Shown piece after piece: positions 53,428 to 60,645 of a DNA stretch of 60,645 nt. Source of the DNA: an uncultured Flammeovirgaceae bacterium (lineage in GTDB: Bacteria; Bacteroidota; Bacteroidia; Cytophagales; MED-G16). The position numbers and the translations under genes were made by a program. The first letter of the stretch is position 1. Every line of letters starts with the position of its first letter. Under the pieces are notes generated by a model. It did no database searches. It was given only the letters and a program-made list of their open reading frames with translations, and had not been told where the DNA came from. The stretch spans positions 1 through 60,645 of the forward strand of contig CAJXDN010000006.1 of assembly GCA_913052485.1 (NCBI GenBank). Direction: 5' to 3'.

Positions 53428-54951
53428 AGAAATTAAAAAAGTATTCTTCATAGAAGATATATCAGCTACAGGTTGATTTGAATAAATAGGATAAGGAATT
53501 AATCTACTATAATCTTTAGTTGAGAGATAGGTAAAGTCTAATGAGATTGTATTGGATAGAAACCCTAAACCTATACTTTTTCTTACTTTTTTATTATCAA
53601 CATCAACTAAATTTTTGTTAGGGTCAGTCAGATAACTATAACCTAATCTCAAATAAAATTTGTCATATCTACCTTCGACACCAAACCTGTAGTTAACTGC
53701 CATGGTCTTATAGAGATTATTTATCTCTTGATTATCATCGTAGCTACTAAAATCTTCAAAGATAAAATTTGAAGATGAGTAATTTATTAAGTCTATATCA
53801 GCGGTTATAAAACCATACTTATTTATAAAATACGATGATCCGAATGTCAGTTTTGAGGGTAAATAAAAATCATAGTTTGTGACATTTGTAAGAGTTCCTG
53901 ATATTGAAGTTCCAAGAACGGTATCCTCGGGTTGAAAATAGTAATCAAAGTAACTGGTTTCTAATTCACTATCAATTTCCTCTCTCATAAAGTATTTAGT
54001 CTTTGACTCATAATTTATTCCAACATTTAAATTGTCAGTAGGTTTTATTATCATTCCAAGTGATAATGATGTACCGGTACCAGTAATTTTTAATAAATCA
54101 TCAAGAATAAGATAGTCCAATATTCCCTCAATCTCCCAGTCATCGTTCTCATTCAAAATCTCAAAACTACTTTCTTTATATATCCTGTTCTGTTCATAAT
54201 AGATTCTATAAATATTAGCTCCTAATCCAAAAAAGAAGACATCATTAAAATTGAGAGCAGAGGATATAGAAAACTTTGATATATTCCCAGAATTAATTAC
54301 TCTTTCCTCCTGTAATGGATAACCTCCAACAAAGGAAAAGTAAGATCCAGGCAAATCATTATCTGGATTAATTAAATAATGATCGTAGGCTTCTTGTAAT
54401 ACACTGATACCGCTTATTTGTTCGGAATTTGACATTAACGAAAATGGTACACCCTGAGCATCTGTAAGAAAATAGTCAATTATTGAGTTATTATCATTAT
54501 ATCCTCTGTAATACCTTTCATTAGTAAAATCTTTAAGACTATTATAAGAAAATCCAAAATTTAATTTTGGACAAGTTTTACATTCAAAAAGACCTTGATT
54601 ATATGAACTCCTCTGAGATCTTAAGGGTAAAAGAAGCGATATATTATTAAGATTATCAAATGTTTTTTTATAGTATGATGTTTCACTTATGAAATTGGAA
54701 GTATTTTTATTTGACTGTGATTTATATGTTATTGAAAATACTTTTTTATTAAAAAATCCTATACCTGCAGGATTTATAGAAATTGAGCTGACATCTCCAC
54801 CTAAAGAACTTGATGCACCTCCTATAGCTTGAACCCTCCCAGTACCACCGTTAAAATACTGACCAAATTTGATAACATCTTTATAGTACCCATACTGTCC
54901 AAATGAATTAAAGGACACGAATATTATAACTAACCTGATTAGCCTAATCAT
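53401..54951 (-). CDS. OmpP1/FadL-like outer membrane beta-barrel protein
   Basis: A 516-residue protein with a signal peptide ending NSFGQ. The N-terminal segment GTGRVQAIGGASSSLGGDVSSISINPAGIGFF is the Bacteroidota FadL/OmpP1 hatch motif that plugs the barrel. Alternating strands rich in aromatic residues follow to the C-terminus (FLISLGIRINNR). FadL-type channels import hydrophobic compounds; PorV is of the same fold, so a T9SS-related role cannot be excluded. It runs in the same direction as the Ser/Arg-rich gene 22 bp upstream. Confidence 0.8.
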   Translation of the reverse strand: MIRLIRLVIIFVSFNSFGQYGYYKDVIKFGQYFNGGTGRVQAIGGASSSLGGDVSSISINPAGIGFFNKKVFSITYKSQSNKNTSNFISETSYYKKTFDNLNNISLLLPLRSQRSSYNQGLFECKTCPKLNFGFSYNSLKDFTNERYYRGYNDNNSIIDYFLTDAQGVPFSLMSNSEQISGISVLQEAYDHYLINPDNDLPGSYFSFVGGYPLQEERVINSGNISKFSISSALNFNDVFFFGLGANIYRIYYEQNRIYKESSFEILNENDDWEIEGILDYLILDDLLKITGTGTSLSLGMIIKPTDNLNVGINYESKTKYFMREEIDSELETSYFDYYFQPEDTVLGTSISGTLTNVTNYDFYLPSKLTFGSSYFINKYGFITADIDLINYSSSNFIFEDFSSYDDNQEINNLYKTMAVNYRFGVEGRYDKFYLRLGYSYLTDPNKNLVDVDNKKVRKSIGLGFLSNTISLDFTYLSTKDYSRLIPYPIYSNQPVADISSMKNTFLISLGIRINNR

Positions 54952-54973
54952 TATCTAAATGAGAAAATTATTT

Positions 54974-56311
54974 TTAATTTCTTCCCCTGGATGATCCACC
55001 GCTACTTCCACCTCTGCTTACAACTGCACCTCCACCAGAGCTTCTGCCAGAGCTTCTGCTACCACCACTATACCCACCAGAGTTACTACCTCTTCCTGAA
55101 CTAGATGTAGAAAAGACAGGTCCATTAGTTGATCTACTACTTGATCCTGAACCAAATATTGAACTTCTACTACTACCGTAAGACCTAGAAGAACTAAAAT
55201 TCGAAGATGCCGAATATGCCGATCTTCTACCACTCATATCATCTACGGAGGACTTAGAAGATGGATTTCTTGTTGACCTTGATAAGTTACTAGAGAAAGA
55301 ATTATTTATAGATTGTATCCTTGAAGACCTTAGTCTACTCTGACTCTCAGACTTTCTTACAGAATTTTGGTAACTATTACTTCTTGAGGACCTAGTTGCA
55401 AAACTTTGTACTCGAGATGAATGCTGTCTCATATAATTATTTTGTGTATCATCCAGTACATTATTACCTGATTCTTTTTTAATCATAGTATTAGTTATCC
55501 CTGATTCTCTTCTCCCAAAATATCTGTCAACTTTCCTGTCAGATCTAGAATCTCCACCACTCATAACCGAAAATCTTCCAGATCTAGGACCACTGATAGT
55601 TGGGGTTTCAGGTTTACTTTTAACATAACGATGTTGATTACTTAGGGTATATTGAAGACCACCACTGTTGTAACCATTAAATATCCATGAGGGATAAAAC
55701 CTTGAACATGCACCCAGGCCATATGTTGATAAACCAGGATAATGAAGGTTGTAGTAAGATGGACCCATCGTCATGGATGATAAAAATGAGTAGTATGGAT
55801 TTGAGAAAAACATCATGGGATCGTAAGAGGCTAATGCCCTAATTCCGTAAAGATTTCTTGGCATCCACATATTACTAAAATAAGAGTCATATCCACTGTT
55901 AAAGTACATGTTATTATCAAAAATATGGTAATAGTTTGGTCTGATATTCCCAATCATTAAATTTAGATTTACATCTAAAAATTTTTTAGTGATAGATTTA
56001 CTCTTGTAAAGATTATCTCTATTGAATTTCAATGACTTAATTTTACTAACAGTCTGGTTTGATGATTGATATTCTGAAGTTGTTTCTGACTTATACCTAT
56101 CAAGTATATTAGTATCAATTTTATCATCTGAATTAGTAGCAGTTATCCCAGTCCTGTACTTAGACAAAATGACTTCAGCAGGTGTTATTTTTTTTACCTT
56201 TTTAGTTACTCTGTCTTTGCTATTAAAATACATATCGTCAATCTCCTGTGAAAAGGACATTGATGATATAAATATTAATGTCACGAACAGTACTGCTATT
56301 TTGTTAATCAT
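54974..56311 (-). CDS. Secreted protein with long Ser/Arg/Gly-rich disordered tail, unknown function
   Basis: A 445-residue protein with a signal peptide ending SMSFSQ. Residues about 30-220 include a conserved-looking segment with many Tyr, Phe and Asn residues (SYDPMMFFSNPYYSFLSSM). From about residue 225 it becomes low-complexity: many RS/SR dipeptides (FGSGSSSRSTNG), then a Gly/Ser/Arg end (GGYSGGSRSSGRSSGGG) resembling RGG-type regions. I recognise no domain. The tail is strongly basic and probably disordered outside the cytoplasm, possibly binding acidic polysaccharide or DNA. The ATG is preceded by a 7-of-8 -7 box (AAGTTTTG) 4 nt away. Confidence 0.7.
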   Translation of the reverse strand: MINKIAVLFVTLIFISSMSFSQEIDDMYFNSKDRVTKKVKKITPAEVILSKYRTGITATNSDDKIDTNILDRYKSETTSEYQSSNQTVSKIKSLKFNRDNLYKSKSITKKFLDVNLNLMIGNIRPNYYHIFDNNMYFNSGYDSYFSNMWMPRNLYGIRALASYDPMMFFSNPYYSFLSSMTMGPSYYNLHYPGLSTYGLGACSRFYPSWIFNGYNSGGLQYTLSNQHRYVKSKPETPTISGPRSGRFSVMSGGDSRSDRKVDRYFGRRESGITNTMIKKESGNNVLDDTQNNYMRQHSSRVQSFATRSSRSNSYQNSVRKSESQSRLRSSRIQSINNSFSSNLSRSTRNPSSKSSVDDMSGRRSAYSASSNFSSSRSYGSSRSSIFGSGSSSRSTNGPVFSTSSSGRGSNSGGYSGGSRSSGRSSGGGAVVSRGGSSGGSSRGRN

Positions 56312-56415
56312 ATTTCAAAACTTCTTATTTAAAATACGAAATTATAACGAAAAAAAATAATTTTATTGTTTATATAATTAACTATAAGAGTTAAGATTGT
56401 GCTAAATTTATAAAC

Positions 56416-57891
56416 ATGGGTAAAGGACTTCCTAGCAGAAGTGAAGATTTTTCTGCATGGTATAATGAGCTTGTCAAAAAAGCTGATCTGGCTGAGAACT
56501 CGTCAGTTAGAGGTTGCATGGTTATAAAGCCTTATGGTTTTTCAGTTTGGGAAAAAATGCAGTCAAAACTTGATTCAATGTTTAAAGAATCTGGTCATCA
56601 AAATGCATATTTTCCTCTTTTCATACCTAAATCATATCTAAGTAGAGAGGCAGACCATGTAGAAGGTTTTGCGAAAGAATGTGCAGTAGTCACTCATTAC
56701 AGATTAAAATCTGATAAAGAAGGTAACGGAGTTATCGTTGATCCTGATGCTAAGCTAGAGGAGGAGTTAATAGTTAGGCCAACATCTGAGACTGTAATTT
56801 GGAATACATACAAGAATTGGGTCCAATCATATAGAGACTTACCAATACTAGTTAACCAGTGGGCAAACGTCGTCAGATGGGAAATGAGAACAAGACTATT
56901 TTTAAGAACATCTGAGTTCTTGTGGCAGGAGGGACATACCGCTCACGAGACGAAATTAGAAGCTGAGGATGAGACAATTAAAATACTTGAAATATATTCT
57001 TCATTCTTAGAGGAAACTATGGCAGTTCCTGTGTTAAAAGGAATAAAGTCAGATAATGAAAAATTTGCTGGAGCTGAGGAAACATATTGTGTGGAGGCAT
57101 TAATGCAGGATGCAAAAGCACTCCAAGCGGGAACATCACATTTTCTTGGTCAGAACTTCGCTAAAGCCTTTGATGTTCAATTTGTAAACCCTAAAGGTAA
57201 AAAAGAATATGTTTGGGGAACATCTTGGGGAGTTTCAACAAGGCTAGTTGGAGCACTAATAATGACGCATTCTGATGATAAAGGTCTAGTACTTCCTCCA
57301 AATTTAGCTCCAATACAAGTAGTAATGATACCAATATTTAATTCAACAGATGAGTATGATAAAGTTGTTAAAAAGCTTGAAGAAATAGGAAAAAGACTCA
57401 ATAAACTTAATATAAGTTTTAAAATAGATGACAGAAAAAATCATAAGCCTGGATGGAAATTTTCAGAATATGAGCTTAAAGGGATCCCCGTAAGGCTTGT
57501 GATTGGACCAAAAGATATAGATAATAACACAATTGAAGTCGCTAGGAGAGATAATTTGACAAAGGAAGTAGTCAATGAAGAAAATATTGAAAATTACGTA
57601 GATAAATTATTACCTGAAATCCAAAAAAACTTATTTAATAAAGCAAAAAAGTTTAGAGAAGCTAACACTCATAAAGCTGATAATTACGAGGAGTTTAAGA
57701 AAATTTTTAAAAATCAAAATGGTTTTGTATACGCTCACTGGGATGGTTCAAGTGAGACAGAGAATCAAATTAAAAAAGAAACAAAAGCAACAATCAGATG
57801 TATTCCTCTTGACTATGGCAAGGAGACTGGTAAATGTATACTAACAGGAAAGAAATCGAAAGGAATGGTTATTTTTGGAAAGGCTTATTGA
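56416..57891 (+). CDS. proS: Prolyl-tRNA synthetase (archaeal/eukaryal type)
   Basis: A 491-residue class II synthetase. It opens [19 protein letters not shown] and carries motif 2 ([23 protein letters not shown]), the adjoining LWQEGHTAH and motif 3 ([16 protein letters not shown]). The anticodon-binding domain (VVMIPIF) is followed by the C-terminal zinc-domain-like tail ending GKAY. There is no YbaK-like editing insertion, as expected for this type. A near -7 box (TAAATTTA, 56403-56410) sits 5 nt before the ATG. Three bases separate its stop from nfeD. Confidence 0.95.
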   Translation: MGKGLPSRSEDFSAWYNELVKKADLAENSSVRGCMVIKPYGFSVWEKMQSKLDSMFKESGHQNAYFPLFIPKSYLSREADHVEGFAKECAVVTHYRLKSDKEGNGVIVDPDAKLEEELIVRPTSETVIWNTYKNWVQSYRDLPILVNQWANVVRWEMRTRLFLRTSEFLWQEGHTAHETKLEAEDETIKILEIYSSFLEETMAVPVLKGIKSDNEKFAGAEETYCVEALMQDAKALQAGTSHFLGQNFAKAFDVQFVNPKGKKEYVWGTSWGVSTRLVGALIMTHSDDKGLVLPPNLAPIQVVMIPIFNSTDEYDKVVKKLEEIGKRLNKLNISFKIDDRKNHKPGWKFSEYELKGIPVRLVIGPKDIDNNTIEVARRDNLTKEVVNEENIENYVDKLLPEIQKNLFNKAKKFREANTHKADNYEEFKKIFKNQNGFVYAHWDGSSETENQIKKETKATIRCIPLDYGKETGKCILTGKKSKGMVIFGKAY

Positions 57892-57894
57892 ATT

Positions 57895-58359
57895 ATGGAA
57901 ATACTAATACTTTGTTTGCTCCTCTTCCTAGGAATTATACTTATTCTAATAGAAATTTTATTTATTCCGGGTACCACTGTGTTTGGTATTTTAGGACTTA
58001 TCTCAGTATTTGTATCAGACTACTTATCTATAAGCTACTTTGGTGTTGAGATTGGAATAATCTATTCTATTACATCTGGAATTCTTTGTCTACTAATAAT
58101 TATATATGCACTAAAGTCAGATACTTGGAACAAAGTTTCTTTAAAAAATATTCATACTCATAAAGTATCTAAAAACCAGTACTCAGAATTAAGCATAGGA
58201 GATATAGGTATAAGTTCTTCATCTCTTAAACCATATGGTAAAGGAGTTTTTAAGGACAAATCGTATGAGATAAAATCGTTAGAAAATTTTATAGAAGAGA
58301 ATAAAAAAATAAAAATAATTAATATCTTACAAGACAAAATTTTAGTAAAAAAAAATTAA
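57895..58359 (+). CDS. NfeD-like membrane protein (short form)
   Basis: A 154-residue protein with three membrane helices (residues about 2-75: [21 protein letters not shown]) and a C-terminal OB-fold domain ([19 protein letters not shown]). It lacks the ClpP-like serine protease domain of long NfeD proteins. NfeD proteins are encoded next to flotillins and form membrane microdomains with them; floA begins 4 bp downstream here. An upstream overlapping short frame in proS is a shadow. Confidence 0.88.
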   Translation: MEILILCLLLFLGIILILIEILFIPGTTVFGILGLISVFVSDYLSISYFGVEIGIIYSITSGILCLLIIIYALKSDTWNKVSLKNIHTHKVSKNQYSELSIGDIGISSSSLKPYGKGVFKDKSYEIKSLENFIEENKKIKIINILQDKILVKKN

Positions 58360-58363
58360 ACAA

Positions 58364-59383
58364 ATGGTCTTAACAGCACTACTAATTGTCGGGATAACCG
58401 TTCTAGTTTTTATCTTCCTTTACTTTGTCCCAGTTAACTTATGGATAACAGCTAGATTTTCAGGTGTTGTAATTGGTCTACTTGAGTTAGTGTTTATGAG
58501 AGTAAGAAGAGTTCCCCCATCAGTGGTTGTAAACTCCTTGATTACTGCAACTAAAGCTGGACTAGTTATTAAGGATGATATTGAGTCATCAGGGCGAGTA
58601 TTAAAAGGGCCAGATTTAGAAACTCATTTCCTTGCTGGAGGTAATGTACCTCAGGTAATAACAGCTCTAATATCTGCAGAAAAGGCAAATATTGAATTAA
58701 CTTTTAAACAAGCTACAGCTATAGACTTAGCTGGAAGGGATGTTTTTGAAGCTGTAACTATGTCTGTTACACCAAAAGTTATCAATACGCCAAATGTTGC
58801 TGCTGTAGCGGCTGATGGCATTCAACTTATAGCCAAAGCTAGAGTGACTGTAAGAGCAAACATATCTCAGCTTGTTGGTGGAGCTGGAGAAGAAACTATA
58901 TTAGCGAGAGTTGGTGAGGGAATAGTTTCATCAATTGGTTCATCTAGAACCCATAAAGAAGTACTCGAGAATCCGGATAAAATATCTAAACTCGTTTTAG
59001 GAAGAGGTCTTGATGCTGGAACCGCTTACGAAATTCTATCCATTGATATAGCTGATATAGACATAGGAAAAAATATTGGAGCAATTCTTCAAACAGATCA
59101 GGCTGAGGCAGATTTAAAAGTTGCTGAAGCAAAGGCAGAAGAAAGAAGGGCTATGGCCGTAGCTGCTGAACAGGAAATGATTGCAAAAGCACAAGAAGCT
59201 AGGGCGAAAGTTATTCTTGCTGAAGCAGAAGTACCTAAAGCTATGGCAGGTGCATTTAAAGATGGTAATTTAGGAATACTAGACTATTATAAATTCCAAA
59301 ATATTCAGGCAGATACCGAAATGAGGGAAAGTATAGCTGATAATAAACCTAAAAGTACAGGTAAGTCTAACAAAGGAAATTAA
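58364..59383 (+). CDS. floA: Flotillin-like protein FloA
   Basis: A 339-residue protein with an N-terminal membrane hairpin (residues about 5-40), then the flotillin/SPFH region ([20 protein letters not shown], the [19 protein letters not shown] helix) and a Glu/Ala-rich coiled coil ([20 protein letters not shown]). It ends in a basic tail ([13 protein letters not shown]). It scaffolds functional membrane microdomains with NfeD. Its partner lies directly upstream and is almost certainly cotranscribed. Confidence 0.94.
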   Translation: MVLTALLIVGITVLVFIFLYFVPVNLWITARFSGVVIGLLELVFMRVRRVPPSVVVNSLITATKAGLVIKDDIESSGRVLKGPDLETHFLAGGNVPQVITALISAEKANIELTFKQATAIDLAGRDVFEAVTMSVTPKVINTPNVAAVAADGIQLIAKARVTVRANISQLVGGAGEETILARVGEGIVSSIGSSRTHKEVLENPDKISKLVLGRGLDAGTAYEILSIDIADIDIGKNIGAILQTDQAEADLKVAEAKAEERRAMAVAAEQEMIAKAQEARAKVILAEAEVPKAMAGAFKDGNLGILDYYKFQNIQADTEMRESIADNKPKSTGKSNKGN

Positions 59384-59410
59384 AATTATTAAACGTTTTT
59401 ACTAGAGCTA

Positions 59411-60091
59411 TTATACAGTTAATAATTGCTCGAAGAAGCCGCCAATTTTCTTATCTCTATCAATGTAGTGAATTTCTAAAATCCAATCTCTTGGGTTGCC
59501 ACCTTTATCAGGTTCAAACATATCGATATTATTTTGAGGGTGAACATAATTCCTTTTGTCTTCTTTATGTAACTTCTCATGAGGAAAATGACCAATTAAA
59601 TGGCCGGCAATCTCTCCACCAAATTCCCACCCATATTTTTTAGCGGATTGAAATGCATAATCATATAACTCAGCACCAGTAATTTTACCCTTAGATTTAA
59701 AAAATTTTTTACAGTCATTCCACCCTGATTCAATATCATCCTTTAGCTTATTTTTATTTCTGTCATTGCCCAGGACATAAGTTCTACCAAAATCTGCTTC
59801 CCATTCATCAAAAATTGGACCAAAATCAATGAATAAAATATCATCTTTATCTATCAATAAGTTATTAGGATTCTCATTATAAGGTTTTAAAGTATTTACC
59901 CCTGATCGTACTATTCTTTTATGCCAATATTTTTTTATACCATACATTTCAAAAGCTAAATCAAAAATTTCTGAGTTTAGATCCTTCTCATATTTACCTG
60001 GTACTAATAATCCTCTTTTATCAATTTCTTTAAAAAGATTTTGAGCGTTTTTTTCTGCAATTAATAAGTTTTGTTTCTGAATACTTAACAT
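59411..60091 (-). CDS. M24 family metallopeptidase (aminopeptidase P-like)
   Basis: A 226-residue pita-bread-fold protein with the complete metal ligand set: Asp in LFIDFGPIFDE, Asp in EADFGRTYV, His in GHLIGHFPHE, Glu in ILEIHYID and the final Glu in GFFEQLLTV. It lacks the N-terminal domain of full-length Xaa-Pro peptidases, as in the shorter Xaa-Pro dipeptidase-like group. The ATG lies only 16 bp after the A-run of the rRNA-operon terminator, leaving little room for a separate promoter. Confidence 0.85.
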   Translation of the reverse strand: MLSIQKQNLLIAEKNAQNLFKEIDKRGLLVPGKYEKDLNSEIFDLAFEMYGIKKYWHKRIVRSGVNTLKPYNENPNNLLIDKDDILFIDFGPIFDEWEADFGRTYVLGNDRNKNKLKDDIESGWNDCKKFFKSKGKITGAELYDYAFQSAKKYGWEFGGEIAGHLIGHFPHEKLHKEDKRNYVHPQNNIDMFEPDKGGNPRDWILEIHYIDRDKKIGGFFEQLLTV

Positions 60092-60107
60092 TTGGAAATA
60101 TGAATAT

Positions 60108-60135
60108 AAAAAAAAGCCTCTAATAAAGAGGCTTT
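60108..60135 (-). terminator. Intrinsic terminator of the rRNA operon
   Basis: AAAGCCTCT (60113-60121) and AGAGGCTTT (60127-60135) form a 9-bp stem with a 5-nt loop. Read on the minus strand it is followed by eight T (complement of 60108-60115), a classic strong terminator just after 5S rRNA. Confidence 0.92.
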
Positions 60136-60148
60136 CTAAAAATAAAAG

Positions 60149-60258
60149 TCTGGCAACGACCTACTCTCCCACCTGTTATAGTAGTACCATCGGCGCTATT
60201 GGGCTTAACTTCTCTGTTCGAAATGGGAAGAGGTGGACCCCAATGCTATAGTCACCAT
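60149..60258 (-). rRNA. rrf: 5S ribosomal RNA
   Basis: The minus strand holds the conserved 5S core: TCTTCCCATTTCGAACAGAG, AAGTTAAGCCC, the GCGCCGATGGTACT segment and GTGGGAGAGTAGGTCG. The terminal stem pairs TGGTGAC (5' side) with GTTGCCA (3' side), fixing the ends near 60257 and 60151. It lies 57 bp downstream of 23S rRNA in the same direction. Terminal bases are uncertain by a few nucleotides. Confidence 0.95.
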
Positions 60259-60315
60259 AAAATCTTAATATCGTAACATAAAGTGAATAATGTAGAAATA
60301 ACATTAAAACAGTTT

Positions 60316-60645
<330 letters not shown>

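Noticed and set aside
55018-55300. Ser/Arg/Gly codon repetition as a tandem DNA repeat or CRISPR-like array
   Set aside because: There is no constant repeat unit or spacer pattern; the repetition comes from biased amino-acid composition in one reading frame.

Overview
The window is a strongly AT-rich chromosomal segment of a member of the Bacteroidota, most likely a marine Flavobacteriales-type bacterium. This rests on: four type IX secretion / gliding genes (gldH, porV, porU, sprA); a T9SS C-terminal sorting domain on the first protein; Bacteroidota-restricted families (DUF4837, DUF4292, DUF1599, the BT_3928-type DoxX/MauE protein); an archaeal/eukaryal-type ProRS; and TAnnTTTG (-7) promoter boxes instead of E. 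coli-type -10/-35 boxes. No genus can be named from the sequence alone. Gene packing is very tight: no gene-free stretch exceeds 300 bases, and many genes overlap by 1-27 bp, also tail to tail. No insertion sequence, prophage, integrase or CRISPR array was seen.

Layout. 1-2.6 kb: 3' part of a large secreted calcium-binding-repeat protein with a T9SS sorting signal. 2.6-4.9 kb: MerC-like membrane protein, then a nucleoside hydrolase-ribokinase salvage pair. 4.9-9.4 kb: purple acid phosphatase, an unrecognised polytopic membrane protein divergent from a P19/Tp34-like periplasmic metal-binding protein, and an M1 aminopeptidase. 9.4-13.8 kb: NTF2/ABM lipoprotein, thrC, thrB, a YqaA-type membrane protein and a BI-1/YccA protein. 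13.8-19.7 kb: FG-GAP lipoprotein, tRNA-Ala(GGC), NTF2 lipoprotein, a metzincin-like metalloprotease, an NlpC/P60 lipoprotein and a methyltransferase. 19.8-22.7 kb: rlmB, a small nucleotidyltransferase, purD, gldH. 22.7-28.7 kb: porV, porU, pssA and an MBL hydrolase. 28.7-33.7 kb: FAD oxidoreductase, a TolB/BamA-like outer membrane protein and a YicC endoribonuclease. 33.7-43.9 kb (minus strand): DUF4837, ruvA, sprA, gcvH, vanZ, tonB. 43.9-48.3 kb: TerB-like, tatA, EnvC-like, DUF4292, enoyl-CoA hydratase, threonine dehydrogenase. 48.4-53.4 kb: kbl, cdaA, folP, DUF1599, DoxX/MauE-Trx protein, aroK. 53.4-60.1 kb: FadL-like outer membrane protein, a Ser/Arg/Gly-rich secreted protein, proS, NfeD, FloA and an M24 peptidase. 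60.1-60.6 kb: 5S rRNA and the 3' end of 23S rRNA, on the minus strand.

How genes work together. GldH, PorU, PorV and SprA are parts of one outer-membrane secretion/gliding machine, and the first gene encodes a typical cargo. ThrB/ThrC make threonine, Tdh/Kbl turn it into glycine, and GcvH carries glycine-cleavage intermediates, so three steps of a threonine-glycine-one-carbon route are present at separate loci. The nucleoside hydrolase and ribokinase form a two-step ribose salvage unit.

Points most worth a second look: (1) exact or near-exact -7 boxes lying only 3-6 nt before ATG at several genes, suggesting leaderless mRNAs; (2) a P19/Tp34-like iron-binding protein divergently paired, with no intergenic space, with a membrane protein that lacks the FTR1 permease motif; (3) a DUF1599 protein built from two tandem copies, next to folP; (4) an FG-GAP lipoprotein whose signal peptide has no usable start codon; (5) a likely pseudopeptidase domain in the TolB/BamA-like protein.
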